Part shown: piece by piece, positions 1-10,234 of the stretch
Layout of the letters: each line of letters opens with the position of its first letter
Position numbering within the stretch: the first letter of the stretch is position 1
From: Mycoplasmopsis bovigenitalium
GTDB taxonomy: Bacteria > Bacillota_I > Bacilli_A > Mycoplasmatales > Metamycoplasmataceae
NCBI RefSeq assembly: GCF_002356075.1
Contig: NZ_AP017902.1
Location: 682,001-746,000 of the forward strand
DNA: 64,000 nucleotides
Reading direction: 5' to 3'
Notes under the pieces: generated by a model
The model's database searches: none
What the model saw: the letters and a program-made list of their open reading frames with translations, nothing else
Told to the model about the DNA's origin: nothing
Translations under genes and position numbers: made by a program

Positions 1-489
1 TTAGTCTGCATGACTGGCGATGTAGAGAATATGGCAACAGAAAAATATTTGGACAATTCATTCGATTCAATGAGTAGACAATTTAATTTGGTTACAAGTG
101 ACTTTACTAAATTTGACCGAAAGATTGCTAAAATGTTTAATTTGGTCAATAAAGGTGTAATCCATATTTTAGCAAGCGGCCATAAATATTTGCCAAAAGA
201 AATGGAGAATGATTTAGATTTATTTATTTCACAATATCCACCAGATGTAAATCCAAAATATATAAGATTTAAGGAAAGAAATGCGCTAATATCTGTTTTA
301 GCTGACAATTTAGTTATTTATGGGTCCAAGAATGCCTCAGGAATAATAAATTTAGCTAATTATTTTGTTGAATTAGGCAAAGAAGTGTTTTGTTATCCAA
401 GTGTTGATTTAGAGGATGGCAATAATTATTTACTAAAAAATGGCGCAAATTTAATAACACACGTAGCAGATTTAATGAATTACAATTAA
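1..489 (+). CDS. dprA: DNA-processing protein DprA (Smf), C-terminal part
   Basis: DprA is a cytoplasmic Rossmann-fold protein that binds single-stranded DNA and helps load RecA during transformation or recombination. The frame is open from the first base of the window, so the N-terminus lies upstream and about 162 residues are visible. Family landmarks appear in order: a beta strand VIHILASG, SQYPP, FKERNALIS (family form RNRIIAGLS), GSKNASG (usually a glycine-serine nucleotide loop), GKEVFCYP (usually GREVFAVPG) and GANLI. The SGSLITA loop is worn to SGIINLA and the final PG to PS, which is common in fast-evolving mycoplasma copies. It ends with TAA, and the next gene starts 70 nt later behind its own promoter. 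I am confident of the family. Whether it still serves DNA uptake cannot be judged from the sequence. Confidence 0.82.
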   Translation, partial: LVCMTGDVENMATEKYLDNSFDSMSRQFNLVTSDFTKFDRKIAKMFNLVNKGVIHILASGHKYLPKEMENDLDLFISQYPPDVNPKYIRFKERNALISVLADNLVIYGSKNASGIINLANYFVELGKEVFCYPSVDLEDGNNYLLKNGANLITHVADLMNYN

Positions 490-545
490 AATTTAAAATT
501 GTTATTTATGTACAAAAGTTTATTTATAAAATTTTAAATAATTAG

Positions 546-551
546 TACAAT
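546..551 (+). promoter_or_regulatory. -10 element (TACAAT) of a probably leaderless YitT-type gene
   Basis: TACAAT lies exactly 7 nt before the ATG at 559, and there is no Shine-Dalgarno in between. Transcription would start at or next to the start codon. Confidence 0.5.
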
Positions 552-558
552 TTTAATC

Positions 559-1743
559 ATGAATACTAATAAATCAACACAAAAGACAACCGAATCATCT
601 TCAGTTAAAAAGCTGAATCAAAAAATTAAAGACTACAAAATGGGCTCATATGTTTATGGCAATCAAAACCCTAATGAACAAGGCATCAAAAAAAGAAATT
701 TATTAACTTATTTGACGCGAACATTCTTTATGTTTGTTTCGGCATTATTATTTAGTTTTGGTGTTATTGTTTTCTTGCAAAGGTCCGAAACTATACCATC
801 TGGACTTTCGGGAATCCCAATGTTGATAACTTTAGTTTTTAAAAAAACTGAACCATATTTTGCCTTAATGTATCTTGGTATAAATATTCCTTTATTTTGT
901 GCTTTTGCCACTAAAATAAAGAAAACATTTATTTTGCATACTCTTGAATTCATGATTTTTCAAATAATAATTAATTTTGCATTGAGTTTTGAGTTTAATG
1001 GAGCTAACTCATCAGCAGCACATTGACTAATCAAAGTATTTAATGTTGCTCCGGGTTGGTCAAGGGATATAATGATTAATGGACAAACCTATGAAAATCC
1101 AACTACCTGACCAATTTTGGTTAATGGGGCAATTGGGTCAATATTTGTTGGTGCATCAATCTCGCTAGCTTGAAAATTTGGTGGCTCAACGGGGGGGACT
1201 GATATTGTTGCTTACTATTTTTCAACTAAAAAACAAAAAAGTGTAGGTTCAATATTGAGTGCAATTGCGCTAATGACTTCAATTACCTTTCTACTTATAT
1301 TTGCATTTGCAAAACCACATAATAATGCAGTAGCAGTAGAAATAGTAGAAGGCAGCAAGGTTTATACTCCAACCAAATTTAAAGTTATTGTTGGTATGAG
1401 AGAAGTTACATCCTTTTTATACATAGCAGTCGTTAACTTGTTGGTTGGTTTGCTGTATCCAAAATACAAAAAAGTTGAAATTCAAATATCTTGCTCTCCG
1501 AATTCTGAAATTGTATTAAATTACTTTAAAGATATTCAATATTGACATGCGTTTTCAATTGAAAAATCAATAAGCGGCTTCAGTAATGAAGAGGTAATTA
1601 AAATCAAAACAACAATGCTTTATTTAGAAGCTCGTAATATAATAAAAGATATACGAAATATTTGCCCAAATGTCTGAATTAGTGTTAAACCTGTTCACCA
1701 AATTATCGGCAAGTTCAACACTCAATATGTTGATGAATCTTAA
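559..1743 (+). CDS. YitT family membrane protein (DUF161 plus DUF2179)
   Basis: This is a 394-residue integral membrane protein of the YitT group, whose transported substrate is unknown. About 50 polar N-terminal residues precede several hydrophobic helices. The first helix includes FSFGVIVFLQR and is followed by the family-typical phrase IPSGLSGIPML. A glycine-rich stretch follows and then a soluble C-terminal domain of about 100 residues that matches the DUF2179 position, containing VEIQISC and the ending VHQIIGKFNTQYVDES. In-frame TGA codons at 1024 and 1543 fall inside conserved sequence and read as Trp. There is no Shine-Dalgarno before the ATG, and the -10 element sits 7 nt upstream, so the mRNA is probably leaderless. 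A second family member lies at 37177. The gene converges on smc and the two share a hairpin. Confidence 0.78.
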
Positions 1744-1744
1744 A

Positions 1745-1772
1745 ACAAAAAAAGTGCCTGCGCACTTTTTAT
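1745..1772. terminator. bidirectional intrinsic terminator between the YitT-type gene and smc
   Basis: The stem AAAAAAAGTGC / GCACTTTTT has a 4-nt loop and T runs on both strands. It overlaps the smc stop codon and serves two convergent genes. Confidence 0.8.
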
Positions 1773-4747
1773 TGTTCTTTTAATACTTCTGAAATATCTT
1801 TTTGTTCATCTTTAACAAGTTTTTTAGCTTCAGCTAGTTCAAGACTAAACATTGTGGTTACACCACGATTTTGCATTGTTGCCCCAAAAAGAGCATCAAC
1901 TCTTGACATTGTACCGTGACGGTGAGTTATAACTAAAAATTGTGTTTTTGCTTTTAATTCTTGTAGATATTCAGCATATCTAACAACATTGGCTTCATCA
2001 AGTGCAGCCTCAACTTCGTCAAGAATACACAATGGAAGAGGACGAGCTTTTAGTATACCGAATAGCAATGAAATAGCAATAAGTGATTTTTCACCGCCCG
2101 AGAATAATTTAATGTTAGCAATATTTTTCCCTGGAGGCTGAGCTTTAATTTCAATACCTGATTCAAGAATATCATTTGGGTCAGTTCAGTATAATTCAGC
2201 TTTTCCGCCACCCATCATTGTTGCAAAAACTTCATTAAATGAAGGATTTACATCATTTACAATATTAACAAGTCTATTAATAATGACTTTATCAATATCG
2301 GCAATAGCTTTAACCAAAATTTGTTTAGCTTCACTTGATTCATTGAAATTATGAGTTAATTCGTTAAATCTGGTTTCCTCTTCAACAAGTTTTTCAAGTG
2401 ATTCAATGTTTACTGAACCAAGTTTGTTAATTTCTTCTCTTAGTTCTCTAACAATTTCTTCAGCTGTTTCGCGAGGTAATTCAAGTTTGTATGAATCGGC
2501 AGCTGCATCAAATGTTAGTTTATATTGACTTGCTAAACGTTCTCTTGAGGTTTCAACTTTCATTTGTGAGCGTTCTTTTTCAGTGATTTTGTCAGCAAAT
2601 GAGCGAATTAAATTATTAAGCGTTGATGAGTAATCATCTTTTGTTAATTGCAATTGGTCAATTTCTGACATCAATTTTTTATAGCTTTGTCTTTTGGCGA
2701 ATAATGTAGCTTCGATTGTGTCTTTCTTTGTATTTAAAGAAGCAAAATCATTTCTACCTTTTTCGTCTTTTTCAATTTGATTTTGGTCTAATTCTTCAAT
2801 TTTTGCGTTCAATGAAGCTAATTTAATTTCTAATTGGTCTAGGTCAGATCTTTTTGTGGCACGAGAACTGTCTAGTGCAGAAATTTTGGCTTTTAAATTC
2901 GTATCAAATTCATATGCTTGACTTCTTTTATTTTTTGCTTCATTTATTTTTGTTAATAATAATTGAATTTGAGCATTTAGACCTGGAATAATTTTTTCGA
3001 ATTCTTTGATTTTTTCATCAAAGCCAAGCAAGCTTTCTGATTTATCTTTAGCACCACCAACAATAATACCACCGGCTCTAATTGTATCCCCGTCTAGAGT
3101 AACAATCATATAACGACGCTCTAAAATGTTTGAAATTTTATTTGCATTGTCAATGTCACTGGCAACAATAACGTTACCTAGTAAAAATCTTTTAAGAACA
3201 TCAAATTCGGGTTCAGTATTTACTAAATCTGCTGCAACAGCAACAAAACCAATATGTCCTTGAATACCTAATAAATGGTCATCTCTTACTGATTTAGGTT
3301 GTATTGAGGTTAGTGGAATAAATGTAGCTCTACCACCATCGTTTGATTTTAAGAAGTTAACTGCTTTAACAGCTGTTTCTGATTTATCAACAACAAGGTG
3401 TTGAGTAGCTGATGATAAAACCGCATCAATAGCACGAATGTATTCAGGTTCAACTTTGATTAAGTCAGCAACAGTGCCTTTTAAAGGTTTTCCAAAGTAT
3501 GCTTTATTTTCAATGATGGTTTTTGTACCTTTATAAAGCATTGTGTTATTTTCTTTTTGTTGTTTTAAAATGTCTAAGCGTGATTTAACTTTAATTAAGT
3601 CAGTTTCTTTTGCCGACTTAGCTGTGTTAAGTTTTAAAATTTCGTTTTCAGTTTCTTTTAAGCCTTGTGCATTTTCATGAATTCTAATTTTTAGCACTTC
3701 AATTTGGTTATCTATGTTTTTAATTTCACTTGTATAGGTTGTTGCAAGTTTTTTGAATGCTTTGATTCTTTCTTCTTTGTTGACTTCGATTTCACCTTGC
3801 TCAATAAGTTTTTCACGTGCTGTTTCTTGACTTAGAGCAATTTCGATGCTTTTTAATCTTGACTCAACTTCTTTTAATTCATTGTTTAATGACTCAATAT
3901 CATTTTCCAATTCAATTTTAAATGAATGGTTTTGGCCAATTTTTGAATCTGTTTGTTTGATTCTTTCTTCTAAATCACTTTTGCTTTCAGCGACACCTTC
4001 TAGTTCAATATTTAATTTTTCATATATGTCGCCAAATCTCTGAATATTATCAACAAGAAGGCCAACTTCAACATCTCTCAATTCTTCTGATTTTTCAATG
4101 TAAATTTTTGCTTTTTCAGCTTGTTTTCTAAGTGGAATAAGTGTTCTTTCAATCTCTTTAATTTTTGCTTCAATAATATCTAAATTAGATTGAGTTTTTT
4201 CTAGTTTTGAAATTGCTTCTTTTTTCTTAAACTTGTATTTTGAAACTCCGGCAGCTTCCTCAAAGATGCTCTTTCTTTGCTCAGGTGTTGATTGAGCTAT
4301 ATCTGAAACTGTACCTTGTGAAATAATTGCTAAACTTGATTTACCAATTCCAGATTCCATAGCTATTTCAAGAATATCTTTTTGACGGCACTCTTCACCA
4401 TTTAAATAATATTTATTAGTTCCGCTGCCTCTTTCCAAAACACGAGATATAGTGAATGTTTCGTGTGGGATTGAATTTTTACCGTCTTTATTGTCAAATG
4501 TTAAAGTAACTTCGGCTCTATCCATCGGTTTTGCGGTTTGCGAACCTTGGAATATAACATCGTCCATTTTATCACCACGTAGTTCTTTCGCACTTCTTTC
4601 TCCAAGAACTCAACGAATGGCATCATTAATGTTAGATTTACCAGAACCATTTGGTCCAACTATACCAGCAACACCACCGTCAAAAGTCAGTGAAATTGGA
4701 TCAGCAAATGACTTAAATCCGTGTGCTTGAACTCTAATTAATTTCAT
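1769..4747 (-). CDS. smc: chromosome segregation ATPase SMC
   Basis: SMC is the cytoplasmic ATPase that compacts and separates chromosomes with ScpA and ScpB. The 992 residues show the full architecture. The N-terminal head carries the P-loop GPNGSGKS (residues 31-38). Long coiled-coil arms flank a hinge at about residues 415-570 ([10 protein letters not shown] to [11 protein letters not shown]). The C-terminal head has the signature FSGGEKS near residue 883 and the Walker B stretch [12 protein letters not shown] near 905. It is roughly 190 residues shorter than typical bacterial SMC, and the difference is probably in the arms. Two in-frame ATGs exist (4753 and 4747). The second has better spacing to AGAAAGG and gives the canonical [14 protein letters not shown]. 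The start overlaps the end of rnc, so the genes are translationally coupled. This is the last gene of the operon. Confidence 0.96.
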
Positions 4748-5444
4748 GTTCATCCTTTCTATTTGCTGCTAGTTTTGCAAGAGCATCTTTTGCAGCGTTT
4801 TCTTCAGCTTCTTGTTTATTTTTGCCTTTTCCCATTCCATAGACATTGCCGGAATGTGTGGCTTTTGATATAAAAGAAGAATTTTGTTGAATTGTTTCAT
4901 AAATTACAGACATTTTTGAGAATGCTTGCATATATTCTTGAAACGAAGTTTTGGGATCTTTCAATGAGTTGAGATCGATTTTTGTTTTAAAAAGTGTTTC
5001 ACTTAAAAAAGTTTTAACTTTTTGCAATCCTTGATCCAAGTACAATGCGCCAATAAATGATTCAAAAATATCGGCATTAACTTTTTTTGAATTTATTACT
5101 TGCGACGCTGTTTGGCCATCGCCAGTTTTTAGATATTTACTTAAGTTTAATTGCTTTGAAATAGCATACAAATTTTCAGTTGATACTAATTTTGCCCGCA
5201 TCAGTGTTAATTGACCTGCATCAATATTTTTATTATTCAAGAAGAGATGATTTGAGGTTAAAAATTGCAAAACAGAGTCACCTAAAAATTCTAATCTTTG
5301 ATAATCAGGTATAAAACTTTTTACTTTGCTAGATTTTACAAAACTAGGGTGAGTAAAAGCTGCATCATAATCAGATATTTTTTTAGGTCTTATTGAGTAT
5401 TTATTTAAAAATTCAATAAATTGTTCAAAGTATTTTTTATTCAT
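4734..5444 (-). CDS. rnc: ribonuclease III
   Basis: RNase III cleaves double-stranded RNA and processes rRNA precursors and some mRNAs. The 236-residue protein has the family signature [10 protein letters not shown] at residues 50-59, with the metal-binding Glu and Asp in place. The second acidic motif, [15 protein letters not shown], lies near residues 125-140. A C-terminal double-stranded RNA-binding domain covers about residues 160-232 and includes [20 protein letters not shown]-type sequence. Its ATG lies inside the last codons of plsX (8-bp overlap), and its end overlaps the smc start. The plsX-rnc-smc order is a familiar one in Firmicutes. The length and all catalytic residues are normal. 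Confidence 0.96.
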   Translation of the reverse strand: MNKKYFEQFIEFLNKYSIRPKKISDYDAAFTHPSFVKSSKVKSFIPDYQRLEFLGDSVLQFLTSNHLFLNNKNIDAGQLTLMRAKLVSTENLYAISKQLNLSKYLKTGDGQTASQVINSKKVNADIFESFIGALYLDQGLQKVKTFLSETLFKTKIDLNSLKDPKTSFQEYMQAFSKMSVIYETIQQNSSFISKATHSGNVYGMGKGKNKQEAEENAAKDALAKLAANRKDEHEIN

Positions 5445-6450
5445 TTTTCTCGTTAAGGGCCAATTTAAATTTGTTTAAAACATCATTTTCAAGACCAAGT
5501 TTAATTTGGTTTAGCGCGCCAATATAGGCTTTTTGGTCGCTTCCGCCGTGCGATTTAATTGCCACGCCGTCAACACCAATTACTCAAGCAGCACCAACAT
5601 TCCGATAATCAAGGGTTTCTGCTACATCTTTAAATGCATTTTTGGCTAAAAGATAACCAATTTTTCTAACAAGTGATTTAGAAATTTTGTTTTTTAACAA
5701 TTCCTTAAAACTTAAAATTGCTCCCTCTAGACTTTTAAGTACTAAATTGCCGCCATAACCATCTATAACCCCGACATCGCAAATCGAATTTAAAGCTTCT
5801 CTTGGTTCAACAAAACCAATGTAATTTAAGTCTTTGGTTGATTTAAGAATTTGGTGAGCAGATCTTATTGTTTCGATACCTTTATTGTCTTCGGTTCCGA
5901 TGTTTATTAAACTAACTCTTGGATTTTCTATTTTCAACATGATTTTAGCAAAAACATTGGCAATAATTGCTCATTCAACAAGGTATTCTGATCTTGTTTC
6001 AATGTTTGCGCCAACATCTAAAAGTAGTCATTTATTGCCGAAAATGGTTGGCATAATTGGCATAAAAGCAGCTCTTGAAGTATTAGGCAAACGTTTTAAT
6101 TTAAAAGTATTTGCCGCTAAATATAGTCCGCTATTGCCAGAACTCAAAACAGCGTGAGCTTTTTTGTCTTTTACCAAATCAATTGCAATATTCATCGAAG
6201 TGGGTTCGTGTAAAGAGCCGCGAATATTTTCAGGATTTAGTGATATTAGATTATTATTAATTATTTCAATATTTTCTGGTTTTTTAACAAATCCAGCAAC
6301 TTTTGTTTCTAAGATTTCCTTTTCAGGGCCAACTAAAATAATCTTAAAATTTGGATTTTGTTTTGCAAATGAATAAGAGGCTGAAACTGCGGCAAATATA
6401 CCGTTATCATTGCCATTAATGTCAAATGCTATTGTGAATTTTTTGTCCAT
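5437..6450 (-). CDS. plsX: phosphate acyltransferase PlsX
   Basis: PlsX exchanges the acyl group between acyl-ACP and acyl-phosphate, the donor that PlsY uses to start phospholipid synthesis at the membrane. The protein is 337 residues when begun at the ATG at 6450, one base after the fakA stop. A TTG 9 nt further upstream is possible but would overlap fakA. The family pattern is recognisable: an N-terminal AFDINGNDNG (usually AVDAMGGD), KIILVGPE, VLSSGNSGLYLAA (usually SAGNTGA), an ANIE segment, LINIGTEDNKG, and EPREALNSICDVGVIDGYGGN (usually DVVVTDGFTGN). No acpP or fab gene is nearby, so host fatty acids activated by FakA are the likely carbon source. Confidence 0.93.
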
Positions 6451-6451
6451 T

Positions 6452-8068
6452 TTATTCAAAACTTATCAAGAAGTGATAGTTTGGTTGGGCCCCATTGACA
6501 ATTTCAACAGCTACATCGTAACGACTTTCAATAAATGCTTGCAATTCATTTGCATCTTCTTCAGAAATGTCGTTTCCATAGTAAATTGTTACTAGTTCAT
6601 GGTCGTTAGTAATTGTTTTTTTAACAATTTCTTTAGCTGTTTCAATGTAATTTGGTGTACATGTTGTAATTTTTCCGTTAATTATGCCAATAAATTCGCC
6701 TTCATTAATTTTTACATTATCAATTTTGGTGTTTCTTACAGCAGTAGTAACTTCACCGGTTGTAACATTTTTAATTGCATCGTTAAGCAGGTCTAGGTTT
6801 TCTTCTGCGCTTGATTCCCCATTGAAGAATATCATTGCGGAAATACCTTGCATTTGAGTTCTTGTTTGAATAATATAAACATTTTTATCATTTATTATCT
6901 TAGCTGCTTGTTCGGCTGCTAGAAAAATATTTGAGTTGTTTGGTAAAACAAAAACATTACTTGAGTTTACTGAACTAATGGCATCAACAATATCTTGCGC
7001 TGAAGGATTTTGTGTTTGTCCACTTTCGATAATTGCATCGCAACCTAATTCTTTCATTTTGGCAATAATTCCAGACCCTAGGTTGCAAGAAATAATTGCG
7101 CATTCTTTTTCAATTTCGTTATTTTCGTTAAGAACAACATTTTTATTTCTTGATTCCTCAGCTTGCAAGCTCATATTTTCAGATTTAATTTTGATAAATT
7201 CGCCAAATCTTTGACCAAAGTTCAATAAATTACCTGGTTTTAGTGTGTGACCATGCACTTTAACAATTTCATTGTCTTGAACAACAACTAAACTTGTTGC
7301 TTGTTTGTTTAAGGCTTTTTCAAATAAATCTTTTTTGAAATCATTTACTTTTGCTAATTCGATTATAAATTCAGTACAATAGCCAAATTCACCATCATAA
7401 ACTTCGCTTGTTTGAATAAATGTGTCTGCAGCTGTTTCTTCTTTAATTTCAACTGGCTCACCCTTTACATAAGAGTTCATTCCCAAAATTATTGAGTAAA
7501 GACCTTCTCCACCTGAGTCAGTAACTCCAACTTCACGTAAAATCTTTAATTTATTTGGAGTGTTATCGCAAGCTTTACGAGCGAATTTTTCAGCAAGCTC
7601 AAAAAATACTTCAAATGTTGTTGAATTATCAACGATTTTTTCAAGCTCTTCAGTAGTTTCTCTAATAACTGTTAGCATTGTTCCTTCAACCGGTTTAAGA
7701 ACAGAACCATATGCTTTTTCAGTTGCTTTTTTAAATCCATCTAATAAACCTTTGATGTCTACAGACTTTTTGCCTTCGAATGATATTGCAAAACCTTTAA
7801 AAATTTGGCTTAAAATAACCCCAGAGTTACCGCGAGCACCAAAAAGCATACTTTTACTAAATTTATTTGCAACTTCAGTTAAATTATCATTATTTCGATC
7901 TATTCCTTGAATTGCTGCTTTTACGGTTGAAGACATATTTGTACCTGTATCACCATCAGGGACAGGGAAAACATTTAATGCATCAATTCGATTTTTATTA
8001 TTCATTAAGTTATTGGCACCGGAAAGACATAAATCATAAAATATCTTCCCATCTATTTGTTTAATCAT
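6452..8068 (-). CDS. fakA: fatty acid kinase catalytic subunit FakA (DAK2 domain)
   Basis: FakA phosphorylates fatty acids presented by a FakB (DegV-type) binding protein, giving acyl-phosphate for membrane lipids. The protein is 538 residues. The N-terminal DAK2 nucleotide-binding domain covers about residues 1-200 and has the diagnostic NVFPVPDGDTGTNM at residues 32-45, with ARGNSGVILSQ and DSGGEG further on. A middle domain includes VKVHGHTLKPG, and a C-terminal domain contains IISCNLGSGI and LPNNSN. The start is supported by GGAGG 8 nt upstream. The gene overlaps the preceding Asp23-like gene by 8 bp and abuts plsX, which uses the same product. No fakB is visible in this window, so it must lie elsewhere in the genome. 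Confidence 0.93.
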   Translation of the reverse strand: MIKQIDGKIFYDLCLSGANNLMNNKNRIDALNVFPVPDGDTGTNMSSTVKAAIQGIDRNNDNLTEVANKFSKSMLFGARGNSGVILSQIFKGFAISFEGKKSVDIKGLLDGFKKATEKAYGSVLKPVEGTMLTVIRETTEELEKIVDNSTTFEVFFELAEKFARKACDNTPNKLKILREVGVTDSGGEGLYSIILGMNSYVKGEPVEIKEETAADTFIQTSEVYDGEFGYCTEFIIELAKVNDFKKDLFEKALNKQATSLVVVQDNEIVKVHGHTLKPGNLLNFGQRFGEFIKIKSENMSLQAEESRNKNVVLNENNEIEKECAIISCNLGSGIIAKMKELGCDAIIESGQTQNPSAQDIVDAISSVNSSNVFVLPNNSNIFLAAEQAAKIINDKNVYIIQTRTQMQGISAMIFFNGESSAEENLDLLNDAIKNVTTGEVTTAVRNTKIDNVKINEGEFIGIINGKITTCTPNYIETAKEIVKKTITNDHELVTIYYGNDISEEDANELQAFIESRYDVAVEIVNGAQPNYHFLISFE

Positions 8069-8357
8069 TATTCAAACCTCCGACTAAAATATTAAGTTTG
8101 CCAAGCTTTTGTTTTTGTTTTCTTAAAGCAAACCTAACGATTGTTGTTATTGAGTTAACAATGTTTTTAAGATTACTATTTTTTAAAATTGTTATTGAAG
8201 CTGTAAAATCCCACGAGTGAGATGATTCATTTTTGGAAACTATGATGCAATCACCACAGTCGCTATTTTCACAATTATAAGGGCACTGAATACTATAAAT
8301 TCCGGGCGTGGTCTCTAAAATATCCATGAATATTTTTACCGCTTGTTGTTTTTCCAC
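8061..8357 (-). CDS. small Asp23/Gls24 (YloU-like) protein with a four-cysteine insert
   Basis: This 98-residue protein is the first gene of the fakA operon, the place where Firmicutes carry the Asp23-family gene yloU. The alternating hydrophobic pattern (GIYSIQ, WDFTASITIL, NIVNSITTIVRFAL, GKLNILVGGL) fits the small Asp23 fold, whose molecular role is not established. The start is GTG at 8357 with AGGAGGT 6 nt upstream, and no ATG is available. Unusually, it has four cysteines within 13 residues (C25, C29, C34, C37; CPYNCENSDCGDC), spaced like a zinc or iron-sulphur site. Co-expression with fakA follows from the 8-bp overlap. The family assignment rests on pattern and position, so it is moderate. 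Confidence 0.68.
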   Translation of the reverse strand: MEKQQAVKIFMDILETTPGIYSIQCPYNCENSDCGDCIIVSKNESSHSWDFTASITILKNSNLKNIVNSITTIVRFALRKQKQKLGKLNILVGGLNND

Positions 8358-8378
8358 AACACCTCCTAATAAATAAAT

Positions 8379-8384
8379 ATTATA
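8379..8384 (-). promoter_or_regulatory. -10 element of the Asp23-fakA-plsX-rnc-smc operon
   Basis: On the minus strand this reads TATAAT, 21 nt before the GTG start at 8357 and ahead of the AGGAGGT ribosome site. The recO start region lies back to back with it. Confidence 0.55.
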
Positions 8385-8435
8385 AGTTAGATATTGAAAT
8401 TATAAATTAAAAATTAGAATAAAATATTAATAATT

Positions 8436-9116
8436 ATGGCAGAGCAAATTTCAAAAGCGATTGTGCTTAAAATCATTGATTCGTCAACAAATGAAAATGA
8501 TTCATTTGTAGACTTTTTTGGCAAAAAAGGCAAATTTAGACTGCTTGCAAAAGGCATTAATAAAGCTGCTTCAAAAAATAAAGCAAATTTATTAGTTGGC
8601 TCTGTTGCTGAAATTGAATATTTTGCTGCTCGTAAATACGGAAGTGTGGGCAGACTTAAAAAAGCAACTACAATTCAAAATATAGATTATTCAAGCTCAG
8701 CAAATTTAAATTTTGTAATTCATGCAGTTAAAATTTTAGATTCGATTTTGGGTAAAAGTTTTGATATGTTTGATAAATATTGCCAAACACTTAAATATTT
8801 AGGTGAAGGAATAAACAAAAGGCTTTTATTATTTGTGTTAGCTAATAGTTTGTTTAGTTTTGGTATTGGACCAATAATAAATAAATGTGTTGAGTGCAAA
8901 AACACTCAAAATCTTGCTGATTTTGAATTTTACAAGGGTGGCTTTTTGTGCAATCTTCATAGCACTAAAACAAGATGAAATAAGGAATTAAAGTCAATTT
9001 ATTATATGTTTTATGACCTTGAAAAATTTATAAAAATGATTAATGGCGAGATTGTTGATAAATTGATTGCAGAAGTCCTTGACCATTTGCAATCAAATGG
9101 AATTTACATATTTTAG
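8436..9116 (+). CDS. recO: DNA repair protein RecO
   Basis: RecO binds single-stranded DNA and works with RecR and RecA in recombinational repair. The 226-residue protein has the N-terminal OB-fold start (KAIVLKIIDSSTNENDSFVDFFGKKG, in which the family has a 'drivvtlft...G' pattern), followed by LLAKGI and a helical middle region. A zinc-site segment has C-x2-C (CVEC) and a later cysteine in FLCNLH. One TGA at about 8976 reads as Trp just after the zinc segment. No clear Shine-Dalgarno precedes the ATG. A TAAAAT lies about 10 nt upstream, so the mRNA may have little or no leader. It is transcribed away from the fakA operon. Confidence 0.88.
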
Positions 9117-9225
9117 TTATTTAAAAATTTTATTTTACATTCATTTTTCAATTGAATTGGTAAATTTTAAAATAAATAATTACATTTAAAAATCTATTAA
9201 TATTAAACTTAAAATTAATAAATAG

Positions 9226-9231
9226 TATAAT
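9226..9231 (+). promoter_or_regulatory. -10 element before the DHH-DHH-deoB operon
   Basis: TATAAT in the 148-nt AT-rich gap after recO. The strong ribosome site AAGGAGGT at 9253-9260 follows. No convincing -35 is visible. Confidence 0.55.
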
Positions 9232-9264
9232 AAACACACATAAAAGAAACATAAGGAGGTAATA

Positions 9265-10233
9265 TTGAAAATAGGTAGCACACAAGTAGCAATTGATGCT
9301 ATAAAAAAACATAAAAATATAGTAATTTTTCATCATACACGTCCTGATGGGGATTGCCTAGGTTCTCAACACGGATTAGCACAAATGATTAAAGATAATT
9401 TTCCTGAAAAAAATGTTTATACAGTTGGTGACAATTTAGACAGTTTTGAATTTATGGACTATCATTTTGATCCAATTGAATCAATTGATTTTACCGATTC
9501 TTTAGGAATTATGGTTGATGGGTCAAGTTCAGGTAGAATTGTTCATGGTGATTTATTATTGAGTGATAAATTCAGTGCAAAATTAAGAATTGATCACCAC
9601 CCAAATGGAAGCGACATTGAATATGATCACTTGTTTGTTGATGCAGATTATGTTGCAGCAGCTGAACAAGTAGCGCATATTGCTTTTGATGCAAAATGAA
9701 AACTTTCGCCAAAAGCGGCTATGCATACATTTTTAGGCATAATTACTGATAGTGGTAGATTTTTATACCCTGACACATCGCCTAGAACTCATAAATTGGT
9801 TGCATTTTTAGAAGAAGAAGGCAAATTTGATCCAAGTGTAATTCATAGAGAACTTGGAAAAAGAACTCTAAAAGACATTAAATATGTTGGCCACATTCTT
9901 TCGAATTTTAAAAAAGAGGGTAGAGTTCTTTATTTTATTGCTACAAAAGAAGTGCAAGAAGAGTTTGGTTTTAACGAATTAACTGCAGCAATGTTTGTAA
10001 ACGAACTTGCTAATATTGAAAACAATTCTTGTTGAGTATTTTTTATTGAGCAAGGAGATGGAAAAATTCGTTGTAGACTACGTTCTAATGGGCCACTTGT
10101 TAACGAAGTTGCAAATATATACAATGGTGGCGGCCATGCTAATGCATCGGGCTGCGAATTGCATTCAAAAGAACAAATTCCATCAATTTTGGAACAATTA
10201 AATAAAGCAATTGAAAAATGGGAGGAAAAATAA
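9265..10233 (+). CDS. DHH/DHHA1 phosphoesterase, NrnA-like, copy 1
   Basis: This 322-residue protein is of the NrnA type: an oligoribonuclease or pAp phosphatase that degrades 2-5-nt RNA and 3'-phosphoadenosine 5'-phosphate in the cytoplasm. The metal-binding DHH motifs are intact: HHTRPDGDCLGSQ, MVDGSSS and DHHPNG. The C-terminal DHHA1 domain has GGGHANASG. The start is TTG at 9265, supported by AAGGAGGT 4 nt upstream, and no ATG fits. One TGA (9697) reads as Trp. It is followed one base later by a second DHH gene of the same size, evidently a tandem duplicate. Which of the two handles pAp and which handles RNA cannot be told from sequence. Confidence 0.88.
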
Positions 10234-10234
10234 T

